NCBI RefSeq assembly: GCF_000759855.1
Contig: NZ_JNAI01000007.1
Span: 62,001-126,000 of the forward strand
Direction of reading: 5' to 3'
DNA: 64,000 nt
Origin: Prochlorococcus marinus str. MIT 9107
Lineage (GTDB): Bacteria; Cyanobacteriota; Cyanobacteriia; PCC-6307; Cyanobiaceae
Shown here: piece by piece, positions 20,613-31,128 of the stretch
How the letters are laid out: the number at the start of each line of letters is the position of its first letter
Numbering within the stretch: the stretch's first letter is position 1
Translations under genes and position numbers: made by a program
Notes under the pieces: generated by a model
What the model saw: the letters and a program-made list of their open reading frames with translations, nothing else
Databases searched by the model: none
Told to the model about the DNA's origin: nothing

Positions 20613-21917
20613 ATGAAACCTCAATTAACACTCCAAACCCCTTTAGAGCTTCCTTATCAAGAAATTTCTAATTACCTCAATAAGTTATGGATTTCAGAAG
20701 ATAACGATAACACAGGAGCTAATACTTTTACATTAATGGTCTGGCAGCCTGCCTGGTTAGAACAATGTTTAGTTCGAAAAGGATTAGTAAATGGACCAAT
20801 TACTGGAAATTTAAGTCCAGAAATAATTGAAGTAGCCAAAAAATTTATACTAGAGGAAGGACTACCTATCACTACATCTCTTAACAGTGAAGAATTATTG
20901 AAATTATTGAAGGAAAATTTGTCTAATATAGACTTTGAAGACTTTAGGGGTCAATTTTTTGAATCATCAATAAGTACATTAAATCCAAGGAGACTAATAA
21001 CTTTAGCTCCAACTTTAAATAAAAATTCAGATATCAAAACTTTTGTATCCGCATACTGTCCATTAAGTGATACTCAAGCTATGCAACCTATATGTGGGGA
21101 TTTAGTTGTTATTAGGGGGGACTCTGACTCAATAGCCCATAAAGGATTAAAAATAATTGATGAATTATCTATTGATGAATTACCTTCTTGGTTGTGGTGG
21201 AATGGTAGCTTAGATGAATCACCTGAAATTTTCGAATACTTTACTAATTATGGCCTAAGGTTAATAATTGATACTGCTCTTGGATCTCCTAAAAGATGTT
21301 TAAAAGTTTTAGATAAGTTAAAGAAATCAAATAAAGCTATTAATGATCTAAATTGGGTTAGGCTGAAAAATTGGAGGGAATCATTGGCGATGATTTTTGA
21401 TCCGCCATCGAGGAGACCAATTTTAGATCATATTACTGATATTGATATTGATATCGCAGGAGATCATATGATTCAAGCTTTGTTTTTGATCTCTTGGATT
21501 AGCGATAAACTTGGTTGGTCTTTTCTAAGAGTTGAAAGGGAAAAAGAATCAACACAAATAGAATTTGAAAGAATTAATGGTGAAAAAATTTCTACATCTA
21601 TTAATCCTTTGCCTTTGGGGAATCCAAGTATTCATTTAGGACAGGTTATTGGACTGAGGTTGGTTTCAAAAATTAGTGATGTACAAAAAAATAACACTTG
21701 TGTAATACTTGGATGTGAGTCAGTGGAATGCATGAGACTCGAAGCAGGGGGAATGGCTAATATGGAATTAATAGAACAAGTTGTTCCAAATTCTTTTTCT
21801 TCATCGGAGTTTGATGTTAGTAAATTATTAGGGAGTAGTAGAGGGAATACAAGTCCTCTTTTTGAAAATGCTATTAAAATAGCTCTTCAAATATTTAATG
21901 ATTTTAAAAACCAATAA
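20613..21917 (+). CDS. opcA: Glucose-6-phosphate dehydrogenase assembly protein OpcA
   Basis: A 434-residue protein of the OpcA family, the allosteric partner that activates and assembles cyanobacterial Zwf, under thioredoxin control in studied species. The family is recognised from the overall sequence and its fixed position just after zwf. Conserved-looking stretches include RLITLAPTL, CGDLVVIRGDS, and an acidic/aromatic core around SWLWWNGSLDE. It abuts cobB: the stop codon is followed immediately by the next ATG. Confidence 0.93.
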   Translation: MKPQLTLQTPLELPYQEISNYLNKLWISEDNDNTGANTFTLMVWQPAWLEQCLVRKGLVNGPITGNLSPEIIEVAKKFILEEGLPITTSLNSEELLKLLKENLSNIDFEDFRGQFFESSISTLNPRRLITLAPTLNKNSDIKTFVSAYCPLSDTQAMQPICGDLVVIRGDSDSIAHKGLKIIDELSIDELPSWLWWNGSLDESPEIFEYFTNYGLRLIIDTALGSPKRCLKVLDKLKKSNKAINDLNWVRLKNWRESLAMIFDPPSRRPILDHITDIDIDIAGDHMIQALFLISWISDKLGWSFLRVEREKESTQIEFERINGEKISTSINPLPLGNPSIHLGQVIGLRLVSKISDVQKNNTCVILGCESVECMRLEAGGMANMELIEQVVPNSFSSSEFDVSKLLGSSRGNTSPLFENAIKIALQIFNDFKNQ

Positions 21918-23309
21918 ATGCCTTGCGTAATATCTTCTCCTTCAACAGATAGTGGGAAAACTACCTTATCGCTTTTGATATCTTGTTGGGCTTTTTCAAA
22001 AGGTATAAAGATTCAAACTTTTAAGGTTGGCCCAGATTATCTTGATCAACAACAACTGAGTTGCATTGGTCAACCTATTTGTAGGAATTTAGATATTTTT
22101 TTAAGTGGTGATGAATGGGTTCAAGAAAGTTTTTTAAAACATTCTTTGAAATATGAATTCACATTAATTGAAGGAGCAATGGGTCTTTTTGATGGATTAG
22201 GTTCGACAACTAGTTCAAGCACAGCAAATGTTGCTAAACTTCTCAATACCCCAGTAATTTTCATTGTTAATGCTAGAGGACAAGTAGCTTCTCTTTTGGC
22301 GACTTTTAGAGGTTTCAGAGATTTTGATAGTGAGTTGTCGATAGCAGGAATCATATTTAATAACGTTAATTCAGATAGACATAGAAAATTAATCGAAGAT
22401 GTTTTTAAAAATGAAGATATCGAAATCCTTGGTTTTTTACCCTCTGATTCAAGAATATCTTTAAAAAAAGCTAATTTAGGTTTGATCTCTCCATTGGATA
22501 ATGGTAAAGAGATTGATGTTGATTATTTTGCAAATTTTGCCGAAAGAAATCTTGATGTATTTTCTCTAAGTAAATTCCTGAGATCTCCTCAAAAGAAAAT
22601 ATATAATTCTCTTAGTTTTGAAGATTTTAAAATTGACAAAAGAAAACCTATCGCAATTGCAGAAGATAAAATCTTTCATTTTCAATACCCGGAAACTAAG
22701 GAGTTTTTGAGTGAAATTGGAATACCTTTAATTTCATGGAGTATTTACGATGATGAAGAAATTCCTAATGAGGCTTCTTCTTTAATCATTCCTGGGGGAT
22801 TTCCTGAGAAATATGCTGATCAAATCAGTAACTCTAGAAAAAGTTTAAATTCATTAAGGAAATTCCGCAAAAATGGATTTATATATGCAGAGTGCGGAGG
22901 GATGATGATTTTAGGAGATTTCATAAAAGATGAAAATGGTAATAATCATAAAATGAGTGGTATCTTACCTTTTATTTCAAAAAAAGGTAATCTATCGGTA
23001 GGTTATAGATACATTGAGGGTTTAAAAGACACTCCGATCATTAAACAAAATCAATTAATTAGAGGACACGAATTTCATTATTGGGAAATTGAAAATAATT
23101 TATCTGAATTTGATTTAAAAAAAAACGAGCATCAGAAAAAACTCTCTTCCCCATGGAAAATTAAATCTTGGGAAACTGAATACAAAAATGAAGGCGTTTT
23201 TGATAATAAATTGCATGCAAGTTGGGTTCACTTACATTTGCCAAGTACTCCAGAAGTTGCAAAAAACTTCATAGATGCTACCCAAGTTGGTTATTCAAAG
23301 GATTCTTAA
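21918..23309 (+). CDS. cobB: Cobyrinic acid a,c-diamide synthase
   Basis: Amidates the a and c side chains of cobyrinic acid using glutamine and ATP, in (pseudo)cobalamin synthesis. It has 463 residues. The N-terminal dethiobiotin-synthetase-like ATPase domain has its P-loop in STDSGKTT at 9-16. The C-terminal class I glutamine amidotransferase domain has catalytic C326 in YAECGGMM, preceded by IPGGFPE, and a histidine in the C-terminal WVHLHLP. It directly follows opcA with no gap and overlaps the convergent DUF212 gene by 4 bases. Confidence 0.93.
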   Translation: MPCVISSPSTDSGKTTLSLLISCWAFSKGIKIQTFKVGPDYLDQQQLSCIGQPICRNLDIFLSGDEWVQESFLKHSLKYEFTLIEGAMGLFDGLGSTTSSSTANVAKLLNTPVIFIVNARGQVASLLATFRGFRDFDSELSIAGIIFNNVNSDRHRKLIEDVFKNEDIEILGFLPSDSRISLKKANLGLISPLDNGKEIDVDYFANFAERNLDVFSLSKFLRSPQKKIYNSLSFEDFKIDKRKPIAIAEDKIFHFQYPETKEFLSEIGIPLISWSIYDDEEIPNEASSLIIPGGFPEKYADQISNSRKSLNSLRKFRKNGFIYAECGGMMILGDFIKDENGNNHKMSGILPFISKKGNLSVGYRYIEGLKDTPIIKQNQLIRGHEFHYWEIENNLSEFDLKKNEHQKKLSSPWKIKSWETEYKNEGVFDNKLHASWVHLHLPSTPEVAKNFIDATQVGYSKDS

Positions 23310-23785
23310 TTTATTATCGAATTAAATATCTTGAGAGGGGAACCTAAAAAAAACATTCCAGGTAAAGTAATTAATGGTCCTAAAAAACTTCCCACCAAAA
23401 CCTCAATTTTTGTATGGCCTAGGGTTTCTTTTAAAAGTAATTCAACTTGAGGGTCTAGTTTCTTTGATAGTTTGTTGATTTCTGCCGCTTGAATTCCTGC
23501 TGATTTTCTAACACCACTAGCGTCATACATAACTATGAGTGCGATAGCAACTGCCAATGCGAATATTGAGCTATCAAATCCTAATTCATAACCTATACCA
23601 GATGAAGCACCAGTTATTAAGGCGGAATGACTTGAAGGCATACCACCTGTCTCGAACATAATTCCAAATCTTATCTCTCCAGTTGAAAAGAAATTGAATA
23701 CGATTTTTAAAAATTGAACTAGTAAACATGATAATAAACTCCAGAAAAGAACTGAATTATTAAAAAAGGCAAAAGACTCAGACAT
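23306..23785 (-). CDS. Divergent PAP2 family (DUF212) membrane protein
   Basis: A 159-residue integral membrane protein with about four hydrophobic helices. It carries the DUF212 pattern: QFLKIV near the N-terminus, GGMPSSHSALITG (a PAP2-like SxxxxSH motif), MYDASGVRKSAGIQA, and LGHTKIEVLVGS near the C-terminus. Members resemble acid phosphatases/vanadium haloperoxidases; their substrate is unknown. It lies 13 bases downstream of crtE on the same strand. Confidence 0.9.
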   Translation of the reverse strand: MSESFAFFNNSVLFWSLLSCLLVQFLKIVFNFFSTGEIRFGIMFETGGMPSSHSALITGASSGIGYELGFDSSIFALAVAIALIVMYDASGVRKSAGIQAAEINKLSKKLDPQVELLLKETLGHTKIEVLVGSFLGPLITLPGMFFLGSPLKIFNSIIN

Positions 23786-23798
23786 AAATTAAAACTAT

Positions 23799-24701
23799 TT
23801 ATCGGTCTCTATTTGTAATAAAGTCAGCTAAGCATATTAAATACTTTGCATCTGAACCCCAAGGTTCAATTGCCTTTTTTGCTTTTTCAACTAAATCAAA
23901 TGCTCTTTTCTTTGACTCCTCCATTCCAAGTAATTTCGGGTATGTAGTTTTGTCAGCCAAAAGATCTTTACCGGCAGTTTTACCAAGCTTTTCACTGCTT
24001 GAAGTTAAATCAAGGATATCATCTATAATTTGGAAGGCTAATCCTATCCCCTCTGCATATGTTGTCAGAGCTTGTAATAGTTTTTTGTTAGCCCCTGCTA
24101 TCATAGCGCCTGTTCTTACGCAAGCTTTTAATAAAGCTCCAGTCTTGTGAAGATGAATATACTCTAAGGTTTCAAGATCAACTTCTTTACCTTCGCATTC
24201 TAAATCAACAACTTGTCCTCCCACTAAACCTGGCGCTCCCGCGACCAAGGAAAGTTCACCGATTACATTTAATAATCTAGTTGGATCAACTCCGGGACTT
24301 CTTAAAGAGACCATTTCAAAGGCTCTAGTTAATAAAGCATCGCCTGCGAGAATAGCAATTGCATCACCATAAACTTTATGGTTTGTTGGCCTACCTCTCC
24401 TTAAGTCATCATTGTCCATAGAGGGCAAATCATCATGAATCAAGGACATTGTATGAATCATTTCTATCGCTACCGCCGTAGGAACCGCTAGAGAAGGTTC
24501 TCCTCCTGCCATTGAACAAGAGGCTAAACATAAAATTGGACGTATCCTTTTCCCTCCAGCTAAAAGAGAATATCTCATAGACTCTCTAAGTATTTCTGGA
24601 TTTTCGGGGCCTAGGGAGAAATCAAGTGCTTCTTCTACAACTTTTTTTGCGTTTTTAAGATATTTTTCAAAATCTGAAATGTGATTTATAACTTCAGTCA
24701 T
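23799..24701 (-). CDS. crtE: Geranylgeranyl diphosphate synthase
   Basis: Trans-prenyltransferase that makes C20 diphosphate for carotenoids, chlorophyll phytyl tails and quinones. It has 300 residues. The first aspartate-rich motif lies within [10 protein letters not shown] (90-99) and the second within FQIIDDILD near 215-222. GGKRIRP at 49-55 binds the isopentenyl diphosphate. The small residues before the first motif ([11 protein letters not shown]) suit GGPP-length or FPP-length products, so chain length is by family and context. It follows folD on the same strand by 36 bases. Confidence 0.94.
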   Translation of the reverse strand: MTEVINHISDFEKYLKNAKKVVEEALDFSLGPENPEILRESMRYSLLAGGKRIRPILCLASCSMAGGEPSLAVPTAVAIEMIHTMSLIHDDLPSMDNDDLRRGRPTNHKVYGDAIAILAGDALLTRAFEMVSLRSPGVDPTRLLNVIGELSLVAGAPGLVGGQVVDLECEGKEVDLETLEYIHLHKTGALLKACVRTGAMIAGANKKLLQALTTYAEGIGLAFQIIDDILDLTSSSEKLGKTAGKDLLADKTTYPKLLGMEESKKRAFDLVEKAKKAIEPWGSDAKYLICLADFITNRDR

Positions 24702-24737
24702 TTTATACCTTTAAAAATAATTTTTTTCATCTTAGAT

Positions 24738-25634
24738 TTATGGCAAAAGGTCATTTAGGGTTGATGATAATCCAAATTGTTTTTGCCAGCTAAAAATAGT
24801 ATTTACAAGTAACATTGTTACGGTCATTGGTCCAACACCTCCTGGAACAGGTGTGTAAGCAAATACTTTAGGAATTACATCTTCTAATAATACATCGCCA
24901 CATAATCTGGTTTTATTTATTTCAGAACTTTTTAATCTATGTATTCCGACATCAATAATAACTGCACCATCTTTTACAAAACTCGAATCTACAAGATTAG
25001 GTTTCCCTGCAGCAGCAATTAGGATGTCAGCTTCCCTACAGACTTTATTTAAATTTAATGTTTTCGAATGAGTCATTGTTACCGTCCCATTAAGGTTTAA
25101 CAACATAAGCGATAAGGGTTTCCCAACTAGTAAACTTCTTCCTATAACAACAATTTTCTTGCCTGCAATTGTAATATTTTGGGATTTTAATAAATTAATG
25201 ATTCCTGAAGGTGTACATGATCTCATGGCAGACTCATTTTTCACTAATTTGCCGATGTTTATCTCATTTAATCCATCTACATCTTTGCTTGGATTGATAC
25301 TACTTATCAGTCTTTGCTCATCAAACTTTTTCGGGATGGGAAGTTGTAGCAATATTCCATCGATATCTTTGTTAAAGTTTAGTTTGTTTATTAATTGTTC
25401 AACTTCTTTTTGTTCTACATTATCTCTTAGATGAAAGATAAAGCTCTTTATCCCAACCCTTAAACATGCTTTTTCTTTATTATTAACATAAACACCACTA
25501 GCGGGATCTTCGCCTATTCTTATTAAAGCCAAACCAGGAGCTCTTTTTGCAATTTTTTTATTACTAGAAATATAATTATTTAATCTATGCTCAATCTTAA
25601 GAGATAATTTTTTACCATCTAATTTTAATGACAT
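24738..25634 (-). CDS. folD: Bifunctional methylenetetrahydrofolate dehydrogenase / cyclohydrolase
   Basis: Cytosolic one-carbon enzyme interconverting 5,10-methylene-THF and 10-formyl-THF with NADP. It has 298 residues. The active-site segment YVNNKEKAC at 49-57 includes the conserved tyrosine and lysines. GILLQLPIP, the KDVDG segment, the NADP-binding [11 protein letters not shown], and the C-terminal [11 protein letters not shown] are all present. It leads a minus-strand cluster with crtE and DUF212. Confidence 0.97.
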   Translation of the reverse strand: MSLKLDGKKLSLKIEHRLNNYISSNKKIAKRAPGLALIRIGEDPASGVYVNNKEKACLRVGIKSFIFHLRDNVEQKEVEQLINKLNFNKDIDGILLQLPIPKKFDEQRLISSINPSKDVDGLNEINIGKLVKNESAMRSCTPSGIINLLKSQNITIAGKKIVVIGRSLLVGKPLSLMLLNLNGTVTMTHSKTLNLNKVCREADILIAAAGKPNLVDSSFVKDGAVIIDVGIHRLKSSEINKTRLCGDVLLEDVIPKVFAYTPVPGGVGPMTVTMLLVNTIFSWQKQFGLSSTLNDLLP

Positions 25635-25708
25635 TTAGAAAAACATCTCCTTTTTACACCTAGCATGCCTATAATTTTAAATTAATCAAATAGATTTAAT
25701 TATATTCT

Positions 25709-27181
25709 GTGCAAAACATTACAACTACTTTAAAAAAATTGTTTTATCTGTGGAGGAGAAGTCAAGTTCCATTTAAAAGACCAATTAGAATTTCAAAAAT
25801 TGATAATCTCATAATTTTTCTAATATGCATTTTAATTTCAATAATTTCTTCTTATCAAGAACTTCTTATTTCGCCTTTAAATATCTCAGATATTTTTTCT
25901 TGGCTTTTGAACTTTACTGAGGCACTTATTAGTTGCGGTATTTTGATATTAGTTTCAAAAAAAGAGAATCCTATAATCTCTTCAAGACATATTATATTAA
26001 TCATAACTCTTCTTTTTGCAGCACAGGCTTTGAAATTAGCCTTAGCTTCAACAATAAGTCCATTATCAATTATCATCCCTCCTGCTTTAATAATATCTCA
26101 AGGGATGGGAAGTATAACCGCTTTAGCTTGGGTATCAATAGCAAGCCTTCGTTGGCCTGATCCATCAATTACTATCAATAATAATTTATTTTTTATTGCA
26201 TTAGTTTGCGCTTTAGTAGTATCTATACTTGGAGGAAGAATAAGAAGTAGAGCTCAGTTACTTCAACTATCAATCTTTGTCCCCATTGGAGCATTGTTAA
26301 GTCAATGGATATTGATAGGTAAAGATAAAATATCTCTAATTGATAAGCAAGAATTGGTTTTTGCTAACGACAGAATATTTTCAGATTCCTTATTATTGGC
26401 AATAGTAATGCTTTTTACCATTTTATTTATTCCTATTTTTGAATCGATATTTGGACTATTAACTAAAGCAAGATTACTTGAATTGGCTGATAAAGAGAAA
26501 CCTCTCATTAGAAGATTGTCTCTTGAAGCTCCAGGTACTTTTGAACATACCTTATTAATATGTGGTTTAGCAGAAGAAGCAACAAGAATGATTGGTGGTG
26601 ATATTGATCTAATTAAAACTGGAGGGTTATATCATGATGTGGGTAAATTACATGCCCCTAATTGGTTTATTGAAAATCAGGATGGTTCAAAAAATCCACA
26701 TGACGAAATAGATGATCCTATTAGAAGTGCAAAGGTTTTACAGGCACATGTTGATGAAGGATTAAAATATGCAAGAAAAAATAGACTACCTAAATTGATA
26801 GCAAATTTTATACCAGAACATCAAGGCACTCTAAAAATGGGATATTTTCTTCACAAGGCTAAAGAAAAAAATATAAAGATTAATGAAAATGATTTTAGAT
26901 ACAATGGACCTATCCCTCAGTCAAAAGAAACAGCTATTTTAATGCTTGCTGATGGATGTGAAGCAGCACTTAGAGCTATGAATATTAACGCATCTGATAA
27001 TGAAGCTTTGGAAACAATATCTAATATCATCTACTCACGTCAAAAAGATGGCCAATTAAATGATAGTAATTTATCGAAGGGAGAGATTTTTTTAATTAAA
27101 AGGGCATTCTTGAGTGTATGGAAAAGAATTAGGCATAGAAGAATTCAGTATCCAACAAGCAAGAATAATACTTTTTCTTAA
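25709..27181 (+). CDS. Membrane HD-domain phosphohydrolase, PgpH-like (candidate c-di-AMP phosphodiesterase)
   Basis: A 490-residue protein from a GTG start. Roughly seven hydrophobic helices occupy 34-250, followed by a cytosolic HD domain. The ligand pattern aligns with PgpH-type c-di-AMP phosphodiesterases: H280 in FEHT, H309-D310 in YHDVGK, H347 in QAHVDEG, H371 in PEHQGT and D415 in MLADGCEAA. In PgpH the position after the equivalent of H371 is also His; here it is Q372. The large extracytoplasmic 7TMR-HDED domain of Firmicute PgpH (about 700 residues) is absent. The substrate is inferred. Confidence 0.85.
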   Translation: MQNITTTLKKLFYLWRRSQVPFKRPIRISKIDNLIIFLICILISIISSYQELLISPLNISDIFSWLLNFTEALISCGILILVSKKENPIISSRHIILIITLLFAAQALKLALASTISPLSIIIPPALIISQGMGSITALAWVSIASLRWPDPSITINNNLFFIALVCALVVSILGGRIRSRAQLLQLSIFVPIGALLSQWILIGKDKISLIDKQELVFANDRIFSDSLLLAIVMLFTILFIPIFESIFGLLTKARLLELADKEKPLIRRLSLEAPGTFEHTLLICGLAEEATRMIGGDIDLIKTGGLYHDVGKLHAPNWFIENQDGSKNPHDEIDDPIRSAKVLQAHVDEGLKYARKNRLPKLIANFIPEHQGTLKMGYFLHKAKEKNIKINENDFRYNGPIPQSKETAILMLADGCEAALRAMNINASDNEALETISNIIYSRQKDGQLNDSNLSKGEIFLIKRAFLSVWKRIRHRRIQYPTSKNNTFS

Positions 27182-27197
27182 TTTTCTTTTAAATAAT

Positions 27198-27590
27198 TTA
27201 AAGCCTTATAGTTCTACGATGTTTGGGATTGCACCAATACAGAAGAGCTAACATACTTAAAAATGTTGTTAAAAGAGTAATTCCACCAATTCCCAAAATG
27301 TCTTGAAGAGTAATAAGTCTTACTATTGAATAAGGACCCATACCAGAAATTACCATTGATAGGGATACTAAAGTTAAAGTTACTCCCCATTTTCTTTCTG
27401 CTAGGAGAGCTGCTGAAGAAACTATTCCAACTATTGCAGCAGGCCAACCAAGGCTTATAGCAAGAGTTATATTTGCAACTTTTAGTGGAGGTCCAAAACT
27501 TATTATTAACGCGATTATAGGAAGTGCGATTATATTGCTGATTAACCCAACCCATGAAAGTGCCCAATATCCTAGTAATCTTTCTCTCAT
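27198..27590 (-). CDS. Small four-helix membrane protein, unknown function
   Basis: A 130-residue protein that is almost all hydrophobic, with four predicted membrane helices and a short basic tail (NPKHRRTIRL). Helices are separated by short loops with Gly/Pro, and it ends in the cytosol by the positive-inside rule. No family recognised beyond conserved cyanobacterial membrane proteins. It converges with the HD-domain gene (16 bases between stops) and lies on the same strand as leuA. Confidence 0.75.
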   Translation of the reverse strand: MRERLLGYWALSWVGLISNIIALPIIALIISFGPPLKVANITLAISLGWPAAIVGIVSSAALLAERKWGVTLTLVSLSMVISGMGPYSIVRLITLQDILGIGGITLLTTFLSMLALLYWCNPKHRRTIRL

Positions 27591-27671
27591 TATTTACTGC
27601 TTTAACTATTAATTCAATTTACAGTATTAAGAGACTATTTTGAATGTTACTTAATAATCCTAATAAATAAT

Positions 27672-29312
27672 TTAATTTCCAGGATTAGATAAAAATGTTT
27701 TCTCAGAATTTTCTAAATTATCAAACTGTGGGTGAATTGAACTTTTTTTCTCAGAAAAAACAAGCCTATTTAAAGCATTAAGGTAAGCATTCGCAGCAGC
27801 AACTACAACATCCGTGTCAGCAGAATGACCAGAATATATCTTTTTATCCCTTCTTATTCTTATTGTTACTTCTCCCAAAGCATCAATACCCTCTGTAACT
27901 GATTTTACAGAAAATTCAATTAGTTCATTAGGAATTTTAGCTAATTTATTTAATGCCTCGCACACAGCATCAACAGGTCCAGTCCCTATTGCTACTGCAC
28001 TATCCTCGGTATTATCTTCCGTGTTTATAAGCGTAATGGTGGCAGTAGGTTTAGAAGCGTTACCGCAACTTACTTGTACAAGACTTAATTGAAATTTAGC
28101 TTCTGGAAGCTGTACTTGTTCGCTTACAATTGCTTCTAAGTCTCTATCAGTAATTTCTCTTTTCCTATCAGCTAAATCCTTAAAACGAGCAAAAGCATCA
28201 TTTAAGTCTTCCCTGCTCAAGTCGTATCCCATCTCTTCTAATCTTGCTCTTACTGCACTTCTTCCACTAAGTTTACCTAAAGATATTTTGTTTTCACTCA
28301 ATCCAACAGTTTTTGCATCGATAATTTCGTAAGTGAGCCTATTTTTTAAAACTCCATCCTGATGAATGCCTGATTCATGTGCAAATGCGTTAGCACCCAC
28401 AATTGCTTTATTAGGTTGGACAGTCATTCCAGTTAGGTTGGAAACAAGCCTAGAAGTTTTTGTTATTTCTTCTGTTCTTATAGCTGTAAGAGGAGTTGGT
28501 GAATCTGGATTTCTTTTGAAAAAACTATTAAAAAAACTTTTCCTAACATGCAATGCCATTACTAATTCTTCTAGAGAGGCATTCCCTGCTCTTTCACCAA
28601 TTCCATTAATCGTACATTCTAGTTGTCTTGCCCCATTCTTTACCGCCTCAAGAAAATTGGCAACTGCTAAACCTAAATCATTGTGACCATGAACGGAGAT
28701 TACTGCCTCATCAACATTTGGGACATTTTTATTAATATCGGCAATTAATTTGCCAAATTCACTAGGTGTTGTAAATCCAACAGTATCAGGGATATTTATT
28801 GTTGTCGCTCCTGCAGAAATTGCTAGTTGAATTACTTCGTATAAAAAATCAGGATCACTTCTTGAGGCATCTTCACAAGAGAACTCAATATCATCTACCA
28901 ATGATTTAGCATAATTAACCATTTCTGGAACTATTTGTAGAACATCTTTTCTGGATTTTTTAAGTTTATGTTTTAGGTGAATATCACTTGTTGCAATGAA
29001 AGTGTGTATTCTTTTCTTGGGAGCTGCACTTACCGCTTCATAGCACGCTTTTATATCACCTTTGGAAGCTCTAGCTAAACCGCATATTATTGGGCCGTTT
29101 TCTTTTCCTACAGAATTGGCAATTTTATTAACAGCTTTAAAATCTCCTGGACTTGCAAAAGGGAATCCAGCCTCAATTACATCTACCCCTAATCTTGCTA
29201 ATTGATGAGCGATGGCAAGTTTTTCTTCAAGATTTAAACTAGCACCAGGAGATTGCTCTCCATCTCGCAGAGTTGTATCAAAGATCAAAATTCTTCCAGG
29301 ATCCTTGGACAT
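27672..29312 (-). CDS. leuA: 2-isopropylmalate synthase
   Basis: Commits 2-ketoisovalerate plus acetyl-CoA to leucine synthesis. It has 546 residues, the usual long form. The N-terminal [15 protein letters not shown] signature carries the metal-binding aspartate and catalytic arginine, and HGHNDLGLA carries the metal histidines. The C-terminal LeuA dimer domain, site of leucine feedback, covers about 390-520 and contains the conserved GTGPVDAV. The next gene upstream is divergent across 227 bases, which hold no gene. Confidence 0.97.
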   Translation of the reverse strand: MSKDPGRILIFDTTLRDGEQSPGASLNLEEKLAIAHQLARLGVDVIEAGFPFASPGDFKAVNKIANSVGKENGPIICGLARASKGDIKACYEAVSAAPKKRIHTFIATSDIHLKHKLKKSRKDVLQIVPEMVNYAKSLVDDIEFSCEDASRSDPDFLYEVIQLAISAGATTINIPDTVGFTTPSEFGKLIADINKNVPNVDEAVISVHGHNDLGLAVANFLEAVKNGARQLECTINGIGERAGNASLEELVMALHVRKSFFNSFFKRNPDSPTPLTAIRTEEITKTSRLVSNLTGMTVQPNKAIVGANAFAHESGIHQDGVLKNRLTYEIIDAKTVGLSENKISLGKLSGRSAVRARLEEMGYDLSREDLNDAFARFKDLADRKREITDRDLEAIVSEQVQLPEAKFQLSLVQVSCGNASKPTATITLINTEDNTEDSAVAIGTGPVDAVCEALNKLAKIPNELIEFSVKSVTEGIDALGEVTIRIRRDKKIYSGHSADTDVVVAAANAYLNALNRLVFSEKKSSIHPQFDNLENSEKTFLSNPGN

Positions 29313-29539
29313 TATTAGAAATCACTTACACTTATACTAAGCTAATTAAAAAAAATTGACTAGATTTTTGTTCAATAAAAATTGCTTTGGGATTATTGCT
29401 TAACAATTTTGGTTAAAATTTTTAGAAAAAAAATAAAATGCTTTATTTATTAAAGTATTGTTTAATGATTAAAGTCTACTTTTTATTTAAAGGTTAATTT
29501 TGATTCTTTATAGAATTTCAGGCGTAAATTTTAACAAAT

Positions 29540-31123
29540 ATGAATGGGCAATACCCAAAAAAAAATGTTTTAGGCCAATTAGCGATAGTTTTACATGCTC
29601 ATCTTCCTTATGTTAGGAAAAATGAAAAAAACTCTTTAGAAGAGGATTGGTTATTTCAGGCGATTTTGGAATGCTATATACCCCTCCTTCAAACAATAGA
29701 ATCTTCCAAAAAAGAAAATCCTCTTAACACAAAACTTACTATTAGTTTGTCTCCAACATTATTATCTCTTCTAGATAATAAACAAATTCAAGAAACCTTT
29801 CCAGGTTGGATTAAAACAAGGAATGATTTCTTAAGCGATCTACCACAAAAAGCAAAAAATGCTTCTGCATTTTTAATTAAGAACCTCAATGAAAAATACT
29901 TATATTGGCAAGAATGTTCTGGAAATTTAATTGAGAAATTCAAAGTTTTAAATAAAGCTGGAAATTTAGATATTCTTACTTGTGCGGCCACACATGGATA
30001 TTTACCAATCCTAAGAGAGAATCCTGGAACTGTTAAAGGACAAATTAATACAGCCATTAAAAGCCATGAAATAATTTTTGGAACTAGGCCCTTAGGTATT
30101 TGGTTGCCTGAATGTGCATATTATGAAAATTTAGATGAAATATTATTTAATTCTGGAATTAGATATGCAATTTTAGACGGTCATGGGATTCTAAATGCTA
30201 CTCCAAGGCCAAGGTATGGAGTTTATGCACCAATCTGTTCTAAAAAAGGTGTTGCATTCTTCGGAAGAGATAGTGAGTCAACCTTGCCCGTTTGGTCTGC
30301 TAAAGATGGATTCCCTGGCGACAAAGTTTATAGGGAATTTCATAAAGATTTGGGGTGGGAATTACCTATTTATGAGCTCCAAAAGAAAGGTATTTCAACT
30401 AAAAGACCTTTGGGTTTAAAGTTTCATAAGATTACAGATGAAAACACACCATTAGGGGAAAAGGAGTTTTATTTAGAAAATGAAGCTCAAAAGAAGGCTG
30501 CAGAACATGCTGAAGCTTATCTTATTGAGAGATCCAAGCAGTTAGAAAAAATATCTTTATCTTCTTCCTTCAATCCATTATTGGTAGCACCATTTGATGC
30601 AGAGTTGTTTGGTCATTGGTGGTATGAGGGACCTTCTTTTATTGAAATTATTCTCAAGAATTCTAGTAAATATTCAATTAGGCTTACAAATCTAAGAGAA
30701 TTCTTACTTCAAAAGCCAAATCTTCAGATTTGTGATCCATCGCCATCAAGCTGGGGGCAAGGTGGTTTCCACAATTACTGGATTAATGATGCAAATGCGT
30801 GGATCGTTCCAGAAATTACAAAAGCAGGCTCAACTTTTATTGATTTATGCTCGAAAAATTTTAAAAATGACTTATCTCCAAGATTGTTCAATCAAGCAGC
30901 AAGAGAATTACTTCTCTCTGAATCCTCTGATTGGAGTTTTATCCTAAGAGCTGGAACTGCAACCCAGCTTGCAAAAGAAAGGATAGAAAGACACTTGTTC
31001 AGGTTCTGGAAACTAGTTGATATGATTAAAGATTATTCCAATATTAATTTGCAATTTCTTGAAGAAATTGAGGAAGAAGATAAAGTTTTTCCAGATATAA
31101 ATATTGATGATTGGCGAAAATAA
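29540..31123 (+). CDS. Glycoside hydrolase family 57, probable 1,4-alpha-glucan branching enzyme
   Basis: A 527-residue GH57 enzyme. The conserved N-terminal HAHLPYVR is at 19-26, nucleophile E191 in WLPECAYY, and acid/base D353 in FDAELFGHWWYEG, followed by a C-terminal DUF1957-like helical region with SSWGQGGF. This set matches the GH57 branching-enzyme group (AmgC-like) rather than the alpha-amylase group. A role in glycogen structure fits, but hydrolase or transferase activity elsewhere in GH57 cannot be excluded. Confidence 0.88.
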   Translation: MNGQYPKKNVLGQLAIVLHAHLPYVRKNEKNSLEEDWLFQAILECYIPLLQTIESSKKENPLNTKLTISLSPTLLSLLDNKQIQETFPGWIKTRNDFLSDLPQKAKNASAFLIKNLNEKYLYWQECSGNLIEKFKVLNKAGNLDILTCAATHGYLPILRENPGTVKGQINTAIKSHEIIFGTRPLGIWLPECAYYENLDEILFNSGIRYAILDGHGILNATPRPRYGVYAPICSKKGVAFFGRDSESTLPVWSAKDGFPGDKVYREFHKDLGWELPIYELQKKGISTKRPLGLKFHKITDENTPLGEKEFYLENEAQKKAAEHAEAYLIERSKQLEKISLSSSFNPLLVAPFDAELFGHWWYEGPSFIEIILKNSSKYSIRLTNLREFLLQKPNLQICDPSPSSWGQGGFHNYWINDANAWIVPEITKAGSTFIDLCSKNFKNDLSPRLFNQAARELLLSESSDWSFILRAGTATQLAKERIERHLFRFWKLVDMIKDYSNINLQFLEEIEEEDKVFPDINIDDWRK

Positions 31124-31128
31124 AAATA

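Noticed and set aside
27214-27567. 117-codon minus-strand open frame rich in Ser/Asn/Tyr
   Set aside because: Another frame of the four-helix membrane protein at 27198-27590, which has far better composition.
28366-28686. 106-codon plus-strand open frame
   Set aside because: Antisense to leuA, no independent support.
29313-29539. 227-base gap between leuA and the GH57 gene examined for a leucine leader or riboswitch
   Set aside because: No leucine-codon run, no attenuator hairpin and no known riboswitch core visible.
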